Assembly (NCBI GenBank): GCA_035452965.1
Contig: DAOTCE010000010.1
Span: 1 to 64,000 of the forward strand
Direction of reading: 5' to 3'
Length of the DNA: 64,000 bases
DNA from: Candidatus Paceibacterota bacterium
Lineage (GTDB): Bacteria > Verrucomicrobiota > Verrucomicrobiia > Limisphaerales > UBA8199
Shown here: positions 22,566 through 31,579 of the stretch, one piece after another
Layout: each line of letters starts with the position of its first letter
Position numbering within the stretch: position 1 is the stretch's first letter
Notes under the pieces: model-generated
Database searches by the model: none
What the model saw: only the letters and a program-made list of their open reading frames with translations
Told to the model about the DNA's origin: nothing
Position numbers and translations under genes: made by a program

Positions 22566-23030
22566 CTAATGCTTGCTCTCGTGGCGGATGGTTTTGAGCA
22601 TGGCGTCCGCATCGGGGGCTTGCTCGAGGGCCTGACGAAACTCTGCTTTGTGCAGAAGCTTGGCGATGTTGGCCAGCGTGTGAAGATGCTTCTGGAACTG
22701 GCCTTGCGGCACGAGGAAGAGCATGACAAGCCGCACGGGCTGATTGTCGAGGGCGTCGAAGTTCACTCCTTTGCCAGAACGACCCAGTGCGCCAACCACC
22801 TCCTCGATCAGATCAGTGGACGCGTGCGGGATCCCGATGCCAAACCCGATGCCGGTGCTCATGGAGGATTCGCGCTTTTTAACCACGGCGACGATGGCCT
22901 CGCGATGCTCGGGGCGGATCTTGGCGGTCGCCACCAGATTATCAATCAGCTCATCAATGGCCTCCCAACGGGTGGTGGCCTGCAGATCAGTGATGATCTG
23001 CTCTTTACTTAGAATGTCGCCTAGTTCCAT
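22566..23030 (-). CDS. ptsN: PTS IIA-Ntr-like protein
   Basis: A 154-residue EIIA-type domain of the fructose/nitrogen class. ATG 23030 gives MELGDILSKEQIITDLQATT; a longer in-frame extension upstream has no protein character. The phosphorylatable His is in GIGFGIGIPHASTDLIEEVV, preceded by KKRESSMSTG, and the helical end is KHLHTLANIAKLLHKAEFRQ. EIIA-Ntr proteins carry regulatory phosphate from EI-Ntr/NPr and control potassium, nitrogen and envelope functions rather than sugar import. No permease or NPr gene is nearby, which supports a regulatory role. Confidence 0.92.
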   Translation of the reverse strand: MELGDILSKEQIITDLQATTRWEAIDELIDNLVATAKIRPEHREAIVAVVKKRESSMSTGIGFGIGIPHASTDLIEEVVGALGRSGKGVNFDALDNQPVRLVMLFLVPQGQFQKHLHTLANIAKLLHKAEFRQALEQAPDADAMLKTIRHESKH

Positions 23031-23152
23031 AGCTACGAACTCAGTCCGTTTGCCCATTTCGCCTGAAGCGGGCTTACAATTCAAGTGGGAATTCGCCGTG
23101 AATTCGCCTTCACCCAACGCCGCGAGATCGGGCTCCCGCGCGCAACGGGGCT

Positions 23153-23806
23153 TCAGATTACTCCCGTGAGGCGATGGAGCACCTCCGCGGTGCAATCCCA
23201 CCACCAACGGAACGCAGTCGGCACGCCCAGCTTTGGCACCAGCAGCGGAATGCCCACCAGCAACACAACCACGTTCCCAAGGAAAATTACGGCCGCGGAG
23301 AACAGGTAACCCTGGTCGCTAATGTCGGATTGGCTGTGTTTGAGGATGTGCCAGGTCAGTGTGACGTGGAAAGCATAAGCGGCTCCGAGCAGCAGATGAA
23401 ACCAAACGAGGTAATGCTGCCAGTTCCATAGCCAATGCCCGCCGAGAAAGACCAGCATGACCAGGACCGCATACACGGGAAAGAAGTAAGGCGCCAGCGC
23501 GATGGCGAAATTGCTCCTGGTAACGACCACGTGGCCGCCGCTGGCTGAGGCCCGGAACCTTTTGACTCTGCCGCCGAACAGCCAGGTCCACAGGACGTGG
23601 GTGAATTCATGCCCGAGGATATAAACCCACATCGGCTTGGGCAGCAGAACATAGATAGTTCCCCAGCTTGCAGCCCCGGCCAGGAAGGGCACCCAGGTGG
23701 TATCGGCGTCACCAGTGGCCCGCAGAACCAGCCATAAGGCCCACGCGGCGCCGACGCACACCGGCAACAACAGAATCGCAACGATGGTCTTGCACCATTT
23801 CGGCAC
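23153..23806 (-). CDS. Putative M50-like membrane zinc metalloprotease
   Basis: A 217-residue polytopic membrane protein. The zinc-binding HExxH appears as YILGHEFTHVLWTWLFGGRV (about residues 61-80) within a hydrophobic context, as in site-2-type proteases. At least five hydrophobic segments are visible (KTIVAILLLPVCVGAAWALW; FAIALAPYFFPVYAVLVMLV; LVWFHLLLGAAYAFHVTLTW). The NPDG-like third ligand of classic S2P is not obvious, so activity is not certain. The gene lies upstream of ptsN on the same strand and divergent from pyrE; neither link tells its substrate. Confidence 0.7.
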   Translation of the reverse strand: MPKWCKTIVAILLLPVCVGAAWALWLVLRATGDADTTWVPFLAGAASWGTIYVLLPKPMWVYILGHEFTHVLWTWLFGGRVKRFRASASGGHVVVTRSNFAIALAPYFFPVYAVLVMLVFLGGHWLWNWQHYLVWFHLLLGAAYAFHVTLTWHILKHSQSDISDQGYLFSAAVIFLGNVVVLLVGIPLLVPKLGVPTAFRWWWDCTAEVLHRLTGVI

Positions 23807-23898
23807 GCGCGCAATTCAACCACAGACCAACCCAAATGAACACGGCTAAGAAATCACTTTGCACTTTGCAGGCTGACCGCGCCTTTTACCATCCGGGC

Positions 23899-24465
23899 AT
23901 GACTGGAAACGAAGTTCTGCAAATCTTCCGTGACAGCGGCGCGCTGCTGGAAGGGCATTTCGTCCTGCGCAGCGGACTCCACAGCCGGCGGTACTTTCAG
24001 TGCGCGCTGGCCTTGCAGCAAATGCCTGTCGTCGAGCGACTTGGCGGCGAACTGGCGCGGAAGGCGGGCTCGCTGGGCGCGGCGACCGTCGTCTCGCCGG
24101 CGATGGGCGGCCTGGTGCTGGGCCAGGAAGTGGCGCGCCAGCTTGGGCTTCGCTTCATCTTCGTGGAGAAGGAACAGGGCAAGCTGGCGCTGCGGCGCGG
24201 TTTCAAGATTGCGGCCGGCGAGAAAATCCTGGTCGTGGAGGATGTGATCACCAAAGGCGGGCGAGTTCAGGAGACCCTGGACATCGTGCGCGCTCATGGC
24301 GGGCAGGTTGTGGGAATTGCCATGGCCGTGGACCGTTCCGGCGGCGCGGTCAAGTTCGGCGTCCCGATGTTCAGCCTGGTTTCCATGGAAGTGGAAGCAT
24401 TCGACCCCAGCCGGCTGCCCCCCGATCTGGCGGCTATTCCCGCTGTCAAACCGGGCAGCGTGTAG
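23899..24465 (+). CDS. pyrE: Orotate phosphoribosyltransferase
   Basis: Transfers ribose-5-phosphate from PRPP to orotate, giving OMP in pyrimidine synthesis. The PRPP-binding signature is LVVEDVITKGGRVQETLD (about residues 112-129). Other family segments are GALLEGHFVLRSGLHSRRYF, AATVVSPAMGGLVLGQEVAR and FIFVEKEQGKLALRRGF. The start chosen is ATG 23899 (MTGNEVLQIF), which gives the usual 188-residue length; an in-frame ATG at 23836 would add 21 residues not typical of the family. It is divergent from the M50-like gene, with no other pyr gene near. Confidence 0.94.
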   Translation: MTGNEVLQIFRDSGALLEGHFVLRSGLHSRRYFQCALALQQMPVVERLGGELARKAGSLGAATVVSPAMGGLVLGQEVARQLGLRFIFVEKEQGKLALRRGFKIAAGEKILVVEDVITKGGRVQETLDIVRAHGGQVVGIAMAVDRSGGAVKFGVPMFSLVSMEVEAFDPSRLPPDLAAIPAVKPGSV

Positions 24466-24791
24466 CCAGCGGGCCCGGAGCACTTGCAACAGCTTGACGA
24501 ATGAGCGATATTAGATCGGTTCTGGCGGACGTGACGTCTCGACGGAGTCCCCTCCAACTCCGTCAACTTCGCGGGGTCTCCCCGACTCCGCCCCCTCCCT
24601 GGCGTCCGCCGCCAGGACCCCTTGGTTGCTGGAAGCGTTATTTTCACGCAAGCTGAGTGAAATTCATGTCGCCCAGCAAGTCGGAACATTTGAAACGGCC
24701 CGTTTTTGGCCCAAAACAGGCCTAAAACAGCACTGGCACTGGCGATGCTTTAGGAATTTGCAGCGGAACTGCGCAAAACTTTCAGATTCGC
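24466..24791. other. Intergenic region, no supported gene
   Basis: 326 bases after pyrE. A GC-rich part (about 24520-24620) is C/T-rich and low in complexity. I see no RNA gene or repeat with another copy in the window. Confidence 0.35.
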
Positions 24792-25019
24792 ATGAGAACA
24801 CTTTTGCGGAACAAGTTGACCGGGCTTTACTTCCAGGGTCCTGACAAATGGACCAGCGACCCAGTGGAAGCACTTGATTTCAAGATGATTGATCGGGCGA
24901 TCAAGTTCATCGAGACCTGGCGGCTGCGGGACATGGAGCTGGCCTTTGGCTTCAAAGGCATGAGGCGTGTGACGGGAGTTCCAGTCGAGAAGATCGCCCT
25001 CAAGTACTCAGAGGGATAA
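24792..25019 (+). CDS. Small conserved hypothetical protein, 75 aa
   Basis: The product starts MRTLLRNKLTGLYFQGPDKW and continues EALDFKMIDRAIKFIETWRL and MELAFGFKG. The mix of aromatic and charged residues and the even codon usage suggest a real small protein, and I associate the RNKLTGLYFQGPDKWT type of start with short hypothetical proteins in this phylum. It has no signal peptide or membrane helix. Function is unknown. It stands alone, followed by an AT-rich A-run near 25018. Confidence 0.6.
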   Translation: MRTLLRNKLTGLYFQGPDKWTSDPVEALDFKMIDRAIKFIETWRLRDMELAFGFKGMRRVTGVPVEKIALKYSEG

Positions 25020-25271
25020 AAAAACCCCACCATTGCCGTGTAGGACCTTGCTGCGGAACCTGGTTGCAACATTTGGAACAAGCGGGCTGCTTTCGACTTC
25101 CAGTAAAGGCATGCCGGCCACAACCTCAGCTTCAAGTTCCTCTTAAGCGTTCAACTTACGGTTCGAGTTCTTGGTCGCTGATCACGCGCAGGGCAGGGTA
25201 AATCCTGCTCCGAGCCTGTTAAAGAACACACTTTCCTATGGCCGCAGCATCCGTGCCATTCTCAACTGCAA

Positions 25272-26156
25272 TTACCACTTGCGGGCCGTGCCGTAACCAC
25301 GAACGAAACCGATGCACTGGCCGACCTCGGGCGTGGAATTGTCCCAGTGGTGTTCGTACTCAATGGAAATATTACCGGCGAATCGCTGGGCCTGGAGTTC
25401 ATTGAGCAGCGCGGGCACGTCGGCAACTCCGCTGCCAAAGGGCACATCGTGGGCGCCGGGCCCCATTTCGTTCAAGTCTTTCAGGTGGCTGCTGACAATC
25501 CGCCCTTTGAGAATGCGCAGGCAATCCACCGGGTTGAGATGCGAGCGAACCCAATGGCCGCTGTCGGCGCAGGCGCCGATGCGCGCGTCGCGGTCCTTAA
25601 CCAGAGACAGGACGTAATTAGGGTCCCACATGCGGTAATTGGGGTTGTTGGGCTGCTTGGGGTGGTTGTGGAACGCGACTTTAATGTCATATTCTTTGAC
25701 AAGCTTCTCGATGGTGTCGATTGCGTCCACCGATTCGGTTGTGATGGCGCACAGGCCCAGTTTTTTGGCGAATTCAAAAATCTTGCGCGCTTCGGCTTCG
25801 TCTTTGGGCATGCCCACCACGCCGTAGTTGACCGCCGTGACCTTGGCCGCGGCGAGCTTGGCCTTGACCTTCTCAATCGTCTCGCCCGCCGCATTGTGAT
25901 CCCACTTCACATTAGGCTCCTCCTTGCTGAGTTTCTGCCCGGGGTAGAACTCGATGACCCGGCCACCCGCCTGGGCGGTCTTCTCAATCGCTTCAAACAC
26001 CGTGAACCGATTGAAGGTATACGCCTGGCAGCCAATAAAGAACCCGCCAATCTTGCAGTCTTCGGGAATCTGGTTCCCCGCGCGCAGCGTGAGGGGCGCG
26101 GCGATACCAGTAACCATGCAGCACAAACCGAGTAGTAGAAGTTGCTTTAGTCTCAT
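25272..26156 (-). CDS. Secreted sugar phosphate isomerase/epimerase-like TIM-barrel protein
   Basis: A 294-residue protein with a signal peptide (MRLKQLLLLGLCCMVTGIAA). The rest fits the AP-endonuclease-2/xylose-isomerase-like TIM barrel: CQAYTFNRFTVFEAIEKTAQ, RVIEFYPGQKLSKEEPNVKW, VAFHNHPKQPNNPNYRMWDP, IGACADSGHWVRSHLNPVDC, SSHLKDLNEMGPGAHDVPFG, NISIEYEHHWDNS. The His, Asp and Glu residues in these blocks are probable metal ligands. The substrate is unknown; exported members are frequent in Planctomycetota and Verrucomicrobiota. ATG 26156 is chosen because upstream extension would run into the 11-bp repeat array. Confidence 0.88.
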   Translation of the reverse strand: MRLKQLLLLGLCCMVTGIAAPLTLRAGNQIPEDCKIGGFFIGCQAYTFNRFTVFEAIEKTAQAGGRVIEFYPGQKLSKEEPNVKWDHNAAGETIEKVKAKLAAAKVTAVNYGVVGMPKDEAEARKIFEFAKKLGLCAITTESVDAIDTIEKLVKEYDIKVAFHNHPKQPNNPNYRMWDPNYVLSLVKDRDARIGACADSGHWVRSHLNPVDCLRILKGRIVSSHLKDLNEMGPGAHDVPFGSGVADVPALLNELQAQRFAGNISIEYEHHWDNSTPEVGQCIGFVRGYGTARKW

Positions 26157-26491
26157 AGGCACACAATTAAGTCCCGCCCGACTGGGAACGCAATGCCAAT
26201 CGAAGGCGACCCCCACCACACCTTCAGCCCAAACTAGGTCTCCCACCCAAACCCCTCCGTATCCTAACCGTATCCACACCGTATCCACACCGTAGGTTCA
26301 AGTGCGTAACACATTGGTTTCGTTTCATTTACACCAAAGGGCCTCCAATGACCGCCAACAGCCCGGGATTCGCCAGGTGTGCAGCCAAACGCACAGTTTT
26401 CAGGCGGCCGGAAGCAGGGCACTATGCGCCGGACCTAAAACAAGTTGTTTTAATGCGCCTGTTGACTAGATTGGCAGGTCCAACCATGTAG
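26157..26491. other. Divergent intergenic region before the transporter operon
   Basis: 335 bases between the isomerase-like gene and the eight-gene operon; it should hold both promoters. It carries repeat array B at 26257-26301. I see no clear -35/-10 pair. Confidence 0.4.
26257..26301. repeat. 11-bp tandem repeat array B (DnaA-box-like units)
   Basis: Units ccgtatcctaa, ccgtatccaca and ccgtatccaca are followed by ccgtaggttcaa, the same arrangement as 8547-8591. Two units contain gtatccaca, one base from TTATCCACA. Confidence 0.85.
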
Positions 26492-27634
26492 ATGCGGCAG
26501 TTTGTCACCATAGCGACCAACGCGTTTATGGAACTGGTCCGGCAGCCGGTGTTCCTGCTGCTGATGACCAGTTCCGCGGTATTTGAGATCTTCCTGGCCA
26601 CGCCCTACTACTTTGCCTTCGGAGACGAGCCCCGGTTGGTCAAAAACAGCACGCTGGCCCTGATGCTGCTGGCGGGCCTGCTGGGCGCGGTTCTGTGCGC
26701 TTCGGCCTCCCTGGCGCGGGAGATTCGCACTGGCACCGCCCTGGCCGTCCTGTCCAAGCCGGTCGGCCGCGCCCGGTTCCTGCTCGCCAAGTACACCGGC
26801 CTGATCTCGGCGCTGGCAGTGCTGACCTACGTGAACCTGGTGGCTGCGCTGCTGGCAAGCCGGATGGCCTTCGACGCTTACGGTTCGACCGACCTGTTCG
26901 CCTGGGGCCTCTTTGCGCTGGCCCTGGTGGTGGCCTATGCGCTGGGCGGCTTCAGCAACTTCTTCCTCCGGCGGCCGTTTGTTTCGGACGCCGTCTTCAG
27001 CCTGGTGGTGATGGTGACGGTGGCCTTTGTGGTGATTAACTTCTTCGATCAGCACGGCGAACCGCGCGCGTTCGGCACCAATGTGGATTGGCGGCTCATT
27101 CCGGCGTCGGTGCTCATTCTCTTTGCGCTCTGGATCCTGGCCAGCATCGCGCTGGCCTGCTCGACGCGGCTGGACATCATCCCCACCCTGGCAATCTGCT
27201 CGTCGGTCTTTCTCCTCGGCATCATGTCCGACTACCTTCTGGGCCGGCGGGCGGTGCCGGTTTGGCAGCAGGATGTGACAGAGGAGCTGCGCAGCCCCCG
27301 TTGGACGCTGAGCCAGAAAGCCCTGCTCAAGGAAACCAGTGTCAAATACGACCAGGATAAAGATGGCAAACTGGAGCCGGCCGAGCGGGCAGCCATCAGC
27401 GTCGAAGACCAGGCGCGGCTGCGGCGCGCGGGCATGGGAAGCGCGTGGTGGGCCTCGGCGCTTTACACGGTAACGCCGAATTGGCAGCTTTTCTGGCTGG
27501 CGGATGCTTTCGAGGAAGGCCGAAGCACCTTCCATTGGAGTTATGTGGGCAAGGCGTTTGCCTACATGGCGGCGTATGTCGGAGCGGTGCTGGTGCTGGC
27601 GGTGCTGTTATTTGAGCAACGCGAACTGAGTTAA
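26492..27634 (+). CDS. ABC-2 type transporter permease with an EF-hand-like loop
   Basis: A 380-residue membrane protein and the first gene of an eight-gene operon. Six or more helices are visible (for example LALMLLAGLLGAVLCASASL, LISALAVLTYVNLVAALLAS, DAVFSLVVMVTVAFVVINFF, ASVLILFALWILASIALACS). The segment AREIRTGTALAVLSKPVGRA is typical of ABC-2 permeases paired with NatA-like ATPases. A large loop before the last helix contains DQDKDGKLEPAE (about residues 286-297), which fits the EF-hand calcium-loop spacing. The ATPase gene lies later in the same operon, so it probably energises this subunit. Confidence 0.85.
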   Translation: MRQFVTIATNAFMELVRQPVFLLLMTSSAVFEIFLATPYYFAFGDEPRLVKNSTLALMLLAGLLGAVLCASASLAREIRTGTALAVLSKPVGRARFLLAKYTGLISALAVLTYVNLVAALLASRMAFDAYGSTDLFAWGLFALALVVAYALGGFSNFFLRRPFVSDAVFSLVVMVTVAFVVINFFDQHGEPRAFGTNVDWRLIPASVLILFALWILASIALACSTRLDIIPTLAICSSVFLLGIMSDYLLGRRAVPVWQQDVTEELRSPRWTLSQKALLKETSVKYDQDKDGKLEPAERAAISVEDQARLRRAGMGSAWWASALYTVTPNWQLFWLADAFEEGRSTFHWSYVGKAFAYMAAYVGAVLVLAVLLFEQRELS

Positions 27635-27640
27635 TCCTTC

Positions 27641-29521
27641 ATGGACAAGACCATACAGAAGAACGGGCTGATCAACCTCCTGGTGCTGCTGGGGGTGGGC
27701 GTGGCGGCGCTGGCCGTGGCGCGCTACGCCAATTCGCTGGGCGGCCAGGTCGGCAGCCTGTACCTCGGCCTCGGCGTGCTGGTGGCGGCGGTGAGCTGGT
27801 TCCAAATGCACCTCGAGCAACGCGAGCGCCTGGAGAAGCTGGAACTGGAGGAGCTGGCCAAGGGCCGCAGCGGATCGGCGCTGTTTGAAGCCAAGGACGC
27901 GGAACTGTTCCCGGCCCAACGCTCGCGCGAGCAGTTCGAGCGGTTCTTCGTGCCGGGGTTCACGGTGCTGCTGTTCGTGCTGCAGGCCGGTGGCGCCTTT
28001 CTTCTCTGGCGCTGGCTGTCCCGCGCCACCACGGTTACCGAGGTGCGGCAGCCCATCACGGGGCTGGCGTTGTTCGGCCTCTTCGCGCTGGTGCTCTTTC
28101 TGCTGGGGCGGTTCTCCGCCACCGTGGCCCGGCTGGAACATCACCGGTTGCTGCGGCCCGGGGCGAGTTACCTGCTCTGCAACGCCGTCCTGTGCCTGGT
28201 GGTGGCATTGGGGCTGGTCGCGGTTTGGGCCGGATTCCCGAAAGCCGACCTCTATGTCGCGCACGCCCTCTGCGCCCTGCTGGCGCTGCTTGCCCTCGAA
28301 ACCCTGATCCAATTAGTGCTGGAAATCTACCGCCCGCGCCTCAAGGGCAAAGTCGGGCGCCCGCTCTACGAGAGCCGCCTTGTCGGCCTGCTGGGCCAGC
28401 CCGAGGGCCTCGTCACCACGGCCGCGCAGGCCCTCGATTACCAGTTCGGCTTCAAGGTCTCCGAAACCTGGTTCTACCGCTTCTTCGCCAAAGCCCTCGG
28501 CTGGATCATTCTGCTGCAAGTGGGTGCGCTGCTCCTGTCCACCGCTGTGGTGTTTATTGACGCCGGCGAACAGGCGTTGCTGGAACGGCTGGGCAAGCTC
28601 GTCGAAAGCCGTTCCCCGCTTGGCCCCGGCGCGCATCTCAAGTGGCCGTGGCCCATCGACCGGGTTTACCGCTTCCGCACTGAGCAGATTCAAACCTTTA
28701 CCGTGGGATTTGCCCCGGGCACGGAGATCGAGCGAGAGCGCTACCTGCTCTGGAGCCGTGGCCACAAGGCGGAAACCAATTTCCTGGTGGCCAACCGCGA
28801 GCAACTCACGCAGGCCGTCACCAACCTGGTCACCGGCAAACGAACGCCGCCGGTAAGCCTGCTGACGGTAGGTGTGCCGGTGCACTTCGAGGTCACCAAC
28901 CTGGTGCAGTGGGCCTACAACCACGAAAACGCCCCCGCGCTTCTGGAAGACCTCAGCACGCGCGAAGTGGTGCGTTACCTCGTGGGGGTGGATATGGGCG
29001 AAATCATGTCCCGGGGCCGGGAAGAAGCGGGCCGCGCCCTCCGCAGCCGCATCCAGACCGCCGCCGATGGGCGTCGCCTGGGCGCCCGCATCGTCTCTGT
29101 GGGCGTCGGCGACCTGCATCCCCCCGTAAATGTCGTGCCGGAATACGAGAAAGTCGTCTCCGCAAATCAAACCAAACAGGCCAAAATTCTCGCCGCCCGC
29201 GCGGACGATATCCGCACCAACGCCCTGGCGCTCGCCCAGGCGGTCACCCTCACCAATACCGCCAGCGCCGAGCGGTTGGCGCGTGAAGTTGGCGCGCTGG
29301 CCGAGGCCGCCCTTTTCACCAACCAGATTCCCGCGTTCAAGGCGGCTCCGTCGGTCTATCCCGAGCGCGCCTACCTGCAAACATTCGTCCGGGCCACCGC
29401 CAACGCCCGCAAGTACGTCCTGCTCACCACCAACACGCAGGATGTCATCGTCTTCGACCTGCAGGAATCCGTCGCGGAGAGCCTGCTCAACCTGAAAGTC
29501 CCCGCTCCCAAGCCCCAATAG
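27641..29521 (+). CDS. SPFH/Band 7 protein with multi-helix N-terminal membrane domain (HflK-like)
   Basis: A 626-residue protein. The N-terminal half has about six or seven membrane helices (LINLLVLLGVGVAALAVARY, VPGFTVLLFVLQAGGAFLLW, NAVLCLVVALGLVAVWAGFP, IILLQVGALLLSTAVVFIDA). The SPFH domain follows from about residue 310 (EQALLERLGKLVESRSPLGP, HLKWPWPIDRVYRFRTEQIQ, VVPEYEKVVSANQTKQAKIL). SPFH proteins form membrane-bound rings or microdomains that control proteases and transporters. Six bases separate it from the permease, and two more SPFH genes follow. A multi-helix N-terminus is unusual for HflK, which has a single helix. Confidence 0.85.
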   Translation: MDKTIQKNGLINLLVLLGVGVAALAVARYANSLGGQVGSLYLGLGVLVAAVSWFQMHLEQRERLEKLELEELAKGRSGSALFEAKDAELFPAQRSREQFERFFVPGFTVLLFVLQAGGAFLLWRWLSRATTVTEVRQPITGLALFGLFALVLFLLGRFSATVARLEHHRLLRPGASYLLCNAVLCLVVALGLVAVWAGFPKADLYVAHALCALLALLALETLIQLVLEIYRPRLKGKVGRPLYESRLVGLLGQPEGLVTTAAQALDYQFGFKVSETWFYRFFAKALGWIILLQVGALLLSTAVVFIDAGEQALLERLGKLVESRSPLGPGAHLKWPWPIDRVYRFRTEQIQTFTVGFAPGTEIERERYLLWSRGHKAETNFLVANREQLTQAVTNLVTGKRTPPVSLLTVGVPVHFEVTNLVQWAYNHENAPALLEDLSTREVVRYLVGVDMGEIMSRGREEAGRALRSRIQTAADGRRLGARIVSVGVGDLHPPVNVVPEYEKVVSANQTKQAKILAARADDIRTNALALAQAVTLTNTASAERLAREVGALAEAALFTNQIPAFKAAPSVYPERAYLQTFVRATANARKYVLLTTNTQDVIVFDLQESVAESLLNLKVPAPKPQ

Positions 29522-29526
29522 TTGCC

Positions 29527-30438
29527 ATGAAACGTAATCCACTGACTCTGATCATCGGCCTGCTGCTGATCGTCATTTTCGGCTTCCTCCTCTTCACCTT
29601 CCAGGTCCGCACCACGGACGTCGCCGTGGTGACCACCTTCGGCAAGCCCACCCGCCCCATCACCGAGCCAAACCTCTACTGCAAGTGGCCCTGGCCCATC
29701 CAGAGGGTTTGGACTTTCGACCGCCGGGTGCAGAATTTCGAGGACCGTCTGACGGAAGGGCTGACCCTGGACCACTTCAACCTCCTCACCTCCGTATATG
29801 TGGGCTGGCGCGTATCCGACCCGGCGACCTTCTTCCCCCGCTTCGCCGGCAGCGCTAAACCCATGGCGGCGGCGGAAGCGCTGCTGGACCAATGGCTGGG
29901 CAACGCCAAAACCGCCGCCGTCGGCCGGCATCCCCTGTCTGACTTCGTCTCCACCACCGACGACGGCGCCGCGTTCCTCGCCATCGAAAACGAAATCCTG
30001 CAGACCATCCAATCCCAGATCCTCACCAACAACCTCGGTCTGCAAGTCGAGTTCCTTGGCCTCAAGCGCCTCCAGCTGCCCGAAAGCGTCAGTCAGTCGG
30101 TGTTTGACCGCATGACCTCCGAGCGCAAGGTCCTGGCGGACGGTTTTCAATACGAAGGCGAGGCCGAAGCCCAGCGCATCCGCTCCGAAGCTGAGCGCCG
30201 GGCGGCCGAAGTGCTCTCCAACGCCAAAGCCCGGGCGACCGGAATCGAAGGCGAAGGCGAGGCCGAGGCCGCGAAATCGCTCAAGGTTTTTCAGCAGAAT
30301 CCCGAGCTGGCCAGCTTCATCTTCCGCCTTTCGGCCCTGGAGGACTCGCTCAAGCAGCGCTCGACGCTCATCTTCGACCAGCGCACCTCTCCCTTTAACC
30401 TCTTCGGGACCGGTTCAACCAACCTGCTCACCAAGTAA
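29527..30438 (+). CDS. SPFH/Band 7 protein (HflC-like)
   Basis: A 303-residue protein with a single N-terminal membrane helix (PLTLIIGLLLIVIFGFLLFT) and an SPFH domain (TTFGKPTRPITEPNLYCKWP, WPIQRVWTFDRRVQNFEDRL, LPESVSQSVFDRMTSERKVL). The stretch after that is rich in Glu/Ala (YEGEAEAQRIRSEAERRAAE), a coiled coil typical of HflC. The C-terminus is ERSTLIF-like (KQRSTLIFDQRTSPFNLFGT). It is probably a ring partner of its two SPFH neighbours, five bases downstream of the previous gene. The HflC name is by resemblance only; no ftsH is nearby. Confidence 0.85.
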   Translation: MKRNPLTLIIGLLLIVIFGFLLFTFQVRTTDVAVVTTFGKPTRPITEPNLYCKWPWPIQRVWTFDRRVQNFEDRLTEGLTLDHFNLLTSVYVGWRVSDPATFFPRFAGSAKPMAAAEALLDQWLGNAKTAAVGRHPLSDFVSTTDDGAAFLAIENEILQTIQSQILTNNLGLQVEFLGLKRLQLPESVSQSVFDRMTSERKVLADGFQYEGEAEAQRIRSEAERRAAEVLSNAKARATGIEGEGEAEAAKSLKVFQQNPELASFIFRLSALEDSLKQRSTLIFDQRTSPFNLFGTGSTNLLTK

Positions 30439-30445
30439 CCTGGCC

Positions 30446-31543
30446 ATGAACGACCACCCGCATACACACGACCAGCCGCCCGCTCCGGAGCTGCCGCCGG
30501 AAACGCCGGTGGACGCTGGCTCGCAGGCGCTGGCCGAAGCGTTGCGGAGCAGCTTCGCCATCGTTAAGGTCCTGATGGTTCTGCTGGCGCTGCTGTTCCT
30601 CGCCTCGGGCATGTTTACCGTGGGACCGCAGGAACGGGCGATCCTCCTGCGGTTCGGCAAACCGGTGGGCCAGGGCGAAGCGGCCCTGCTGCTCCCGGGG
30701 CTTCACTGGTCCCTGCCCTATCCCATTGATGAAGTCATCAAAGTCTCCATCTCCGGCGTGCAGCAGGTTAGCTCCACCGTCGGCTGGTACGCGGTGACAC
30801 CCGAGCAAATGCTGGCCGGCGTGGAACCGCAGGCGGGCGCCACGCTCAATCCCGTTGAGGATGGCTACGCCCTCACCGCCGATGCCAATATCATCCATAC
30901 GCGCGCCACCCTCACCTATCGCATCAAAGACCCGATTCAATACGTCTTCAGCTTCGTCAACGCCTCCAACGCCGTGCAGAACGCCCTGGACAACTCGCTG
31001 CTCTTCGCCACCGCGCGCTTCAAAGTGGATGACATCCTCACCCGCGACATCGCCGGCTTCCAGGAGGCCGTGCGCCGCCGCGCCACGCAATTGGCCGACC
31101 TGCAGAACCTGGGCATCGTCATCGAGCAATGCGCTGTCCAGAGTGTCCCGCCGCGGCAGTTGAAGGATGCCTTCGCCAGTGTCCTCAAGGCGGAGGTGAT
31201 GCGCAGCAAGGTGCTGAACGAAGCGCGCAGCGCGGAAAACCAGCTCACCAATAAAGCCAGCGCCGATGCGGAATCGCTCGTCAATCTTGCCCAGTCCTAC
31301 CGCACGAATCTTGTGAGCAGCATCGCCGCCCAGGCCGAGGTGTTCCAGAAACTCCTGCCTGAATACCAGCGCTATCCCGGCCTGTTCGTTGAGCAACGCC
31401 TCACCGAAACCATGGGCCGGGTGCTGACCAATGCCCAGGACAAAATCTTCCTGGCGGACAGCCCCCGTGGCAAATCCCGCGAACTGCGGCTATTGTTAAA
31501 CCGTGAAGTCCAGCGACCGATTGTCGAAGAGCCGAAACCGTAA
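30446..31543 (+). CDS. SPFH/Band 7 protein (HflK-like)
   Basis: A 365-residue protein. Its N-terminus is His/Pro-rich and cytoplasmic (MNDHPHTHDQPPAPELPPET), followed by one membrane helix (FAIVKVLMVLLALLFLASGM). The SPFH domain includes VGPQERAILLRFGKPVGQGE, HWSLPYPIDEVIKVSISGVQ, ATLTYRIKDPIQYVFSFVNA and the coiled-coil part (SKVLNEARSAENQLTNKASA). This order fits HflK. The gene begins 7 bases after the HflC-like one. Three SPFH genes in a row suggest a hetero-oligomeric membrane ring that serves the surrounding transporter genes. Confidence 0.85.
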   Translation: MNDHPHTHDQPPAPELPPETPVDAGSQALAEALRSSFAIVKVLMVLLALLFLASGMFTVGPQERAILLRFGKPVGQGEAALLLPGLHWSLPYPIDEVIKVSISGVQQVSSTVGWYAVTPEQMLAGVEPQAGATLNPVEDGYALTADANIIHTRATLTYRIKDPIQYVFSFVNASNAVQNALDNSLLFATARFKVDDILTRDIAGFQEAVRRRATQLADLQNLGIVIEQCAVQSVPPRQLKDAFASVLKAEVMRSKVLNEARSAENQLTNKASADAESLVNLAQSYRTNLVSSIAAQAEVFQKLLPEYQRYPGLFVEQRLTETMGRVLTNAQDKIFLADSPRGKSRELRLLLNREVQRPIVEEPKP

Positions 31544-31579
31544 CGCGAGCGCAACGCCGACACTTTAACTCCTAAGGCC

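Noticed and set aside
28313..29542. Minus-strand open frame of 409 codons opposite the SPFH gene
   Set aside because: Same reason; the plus strand encodes a clear SPFH protein.
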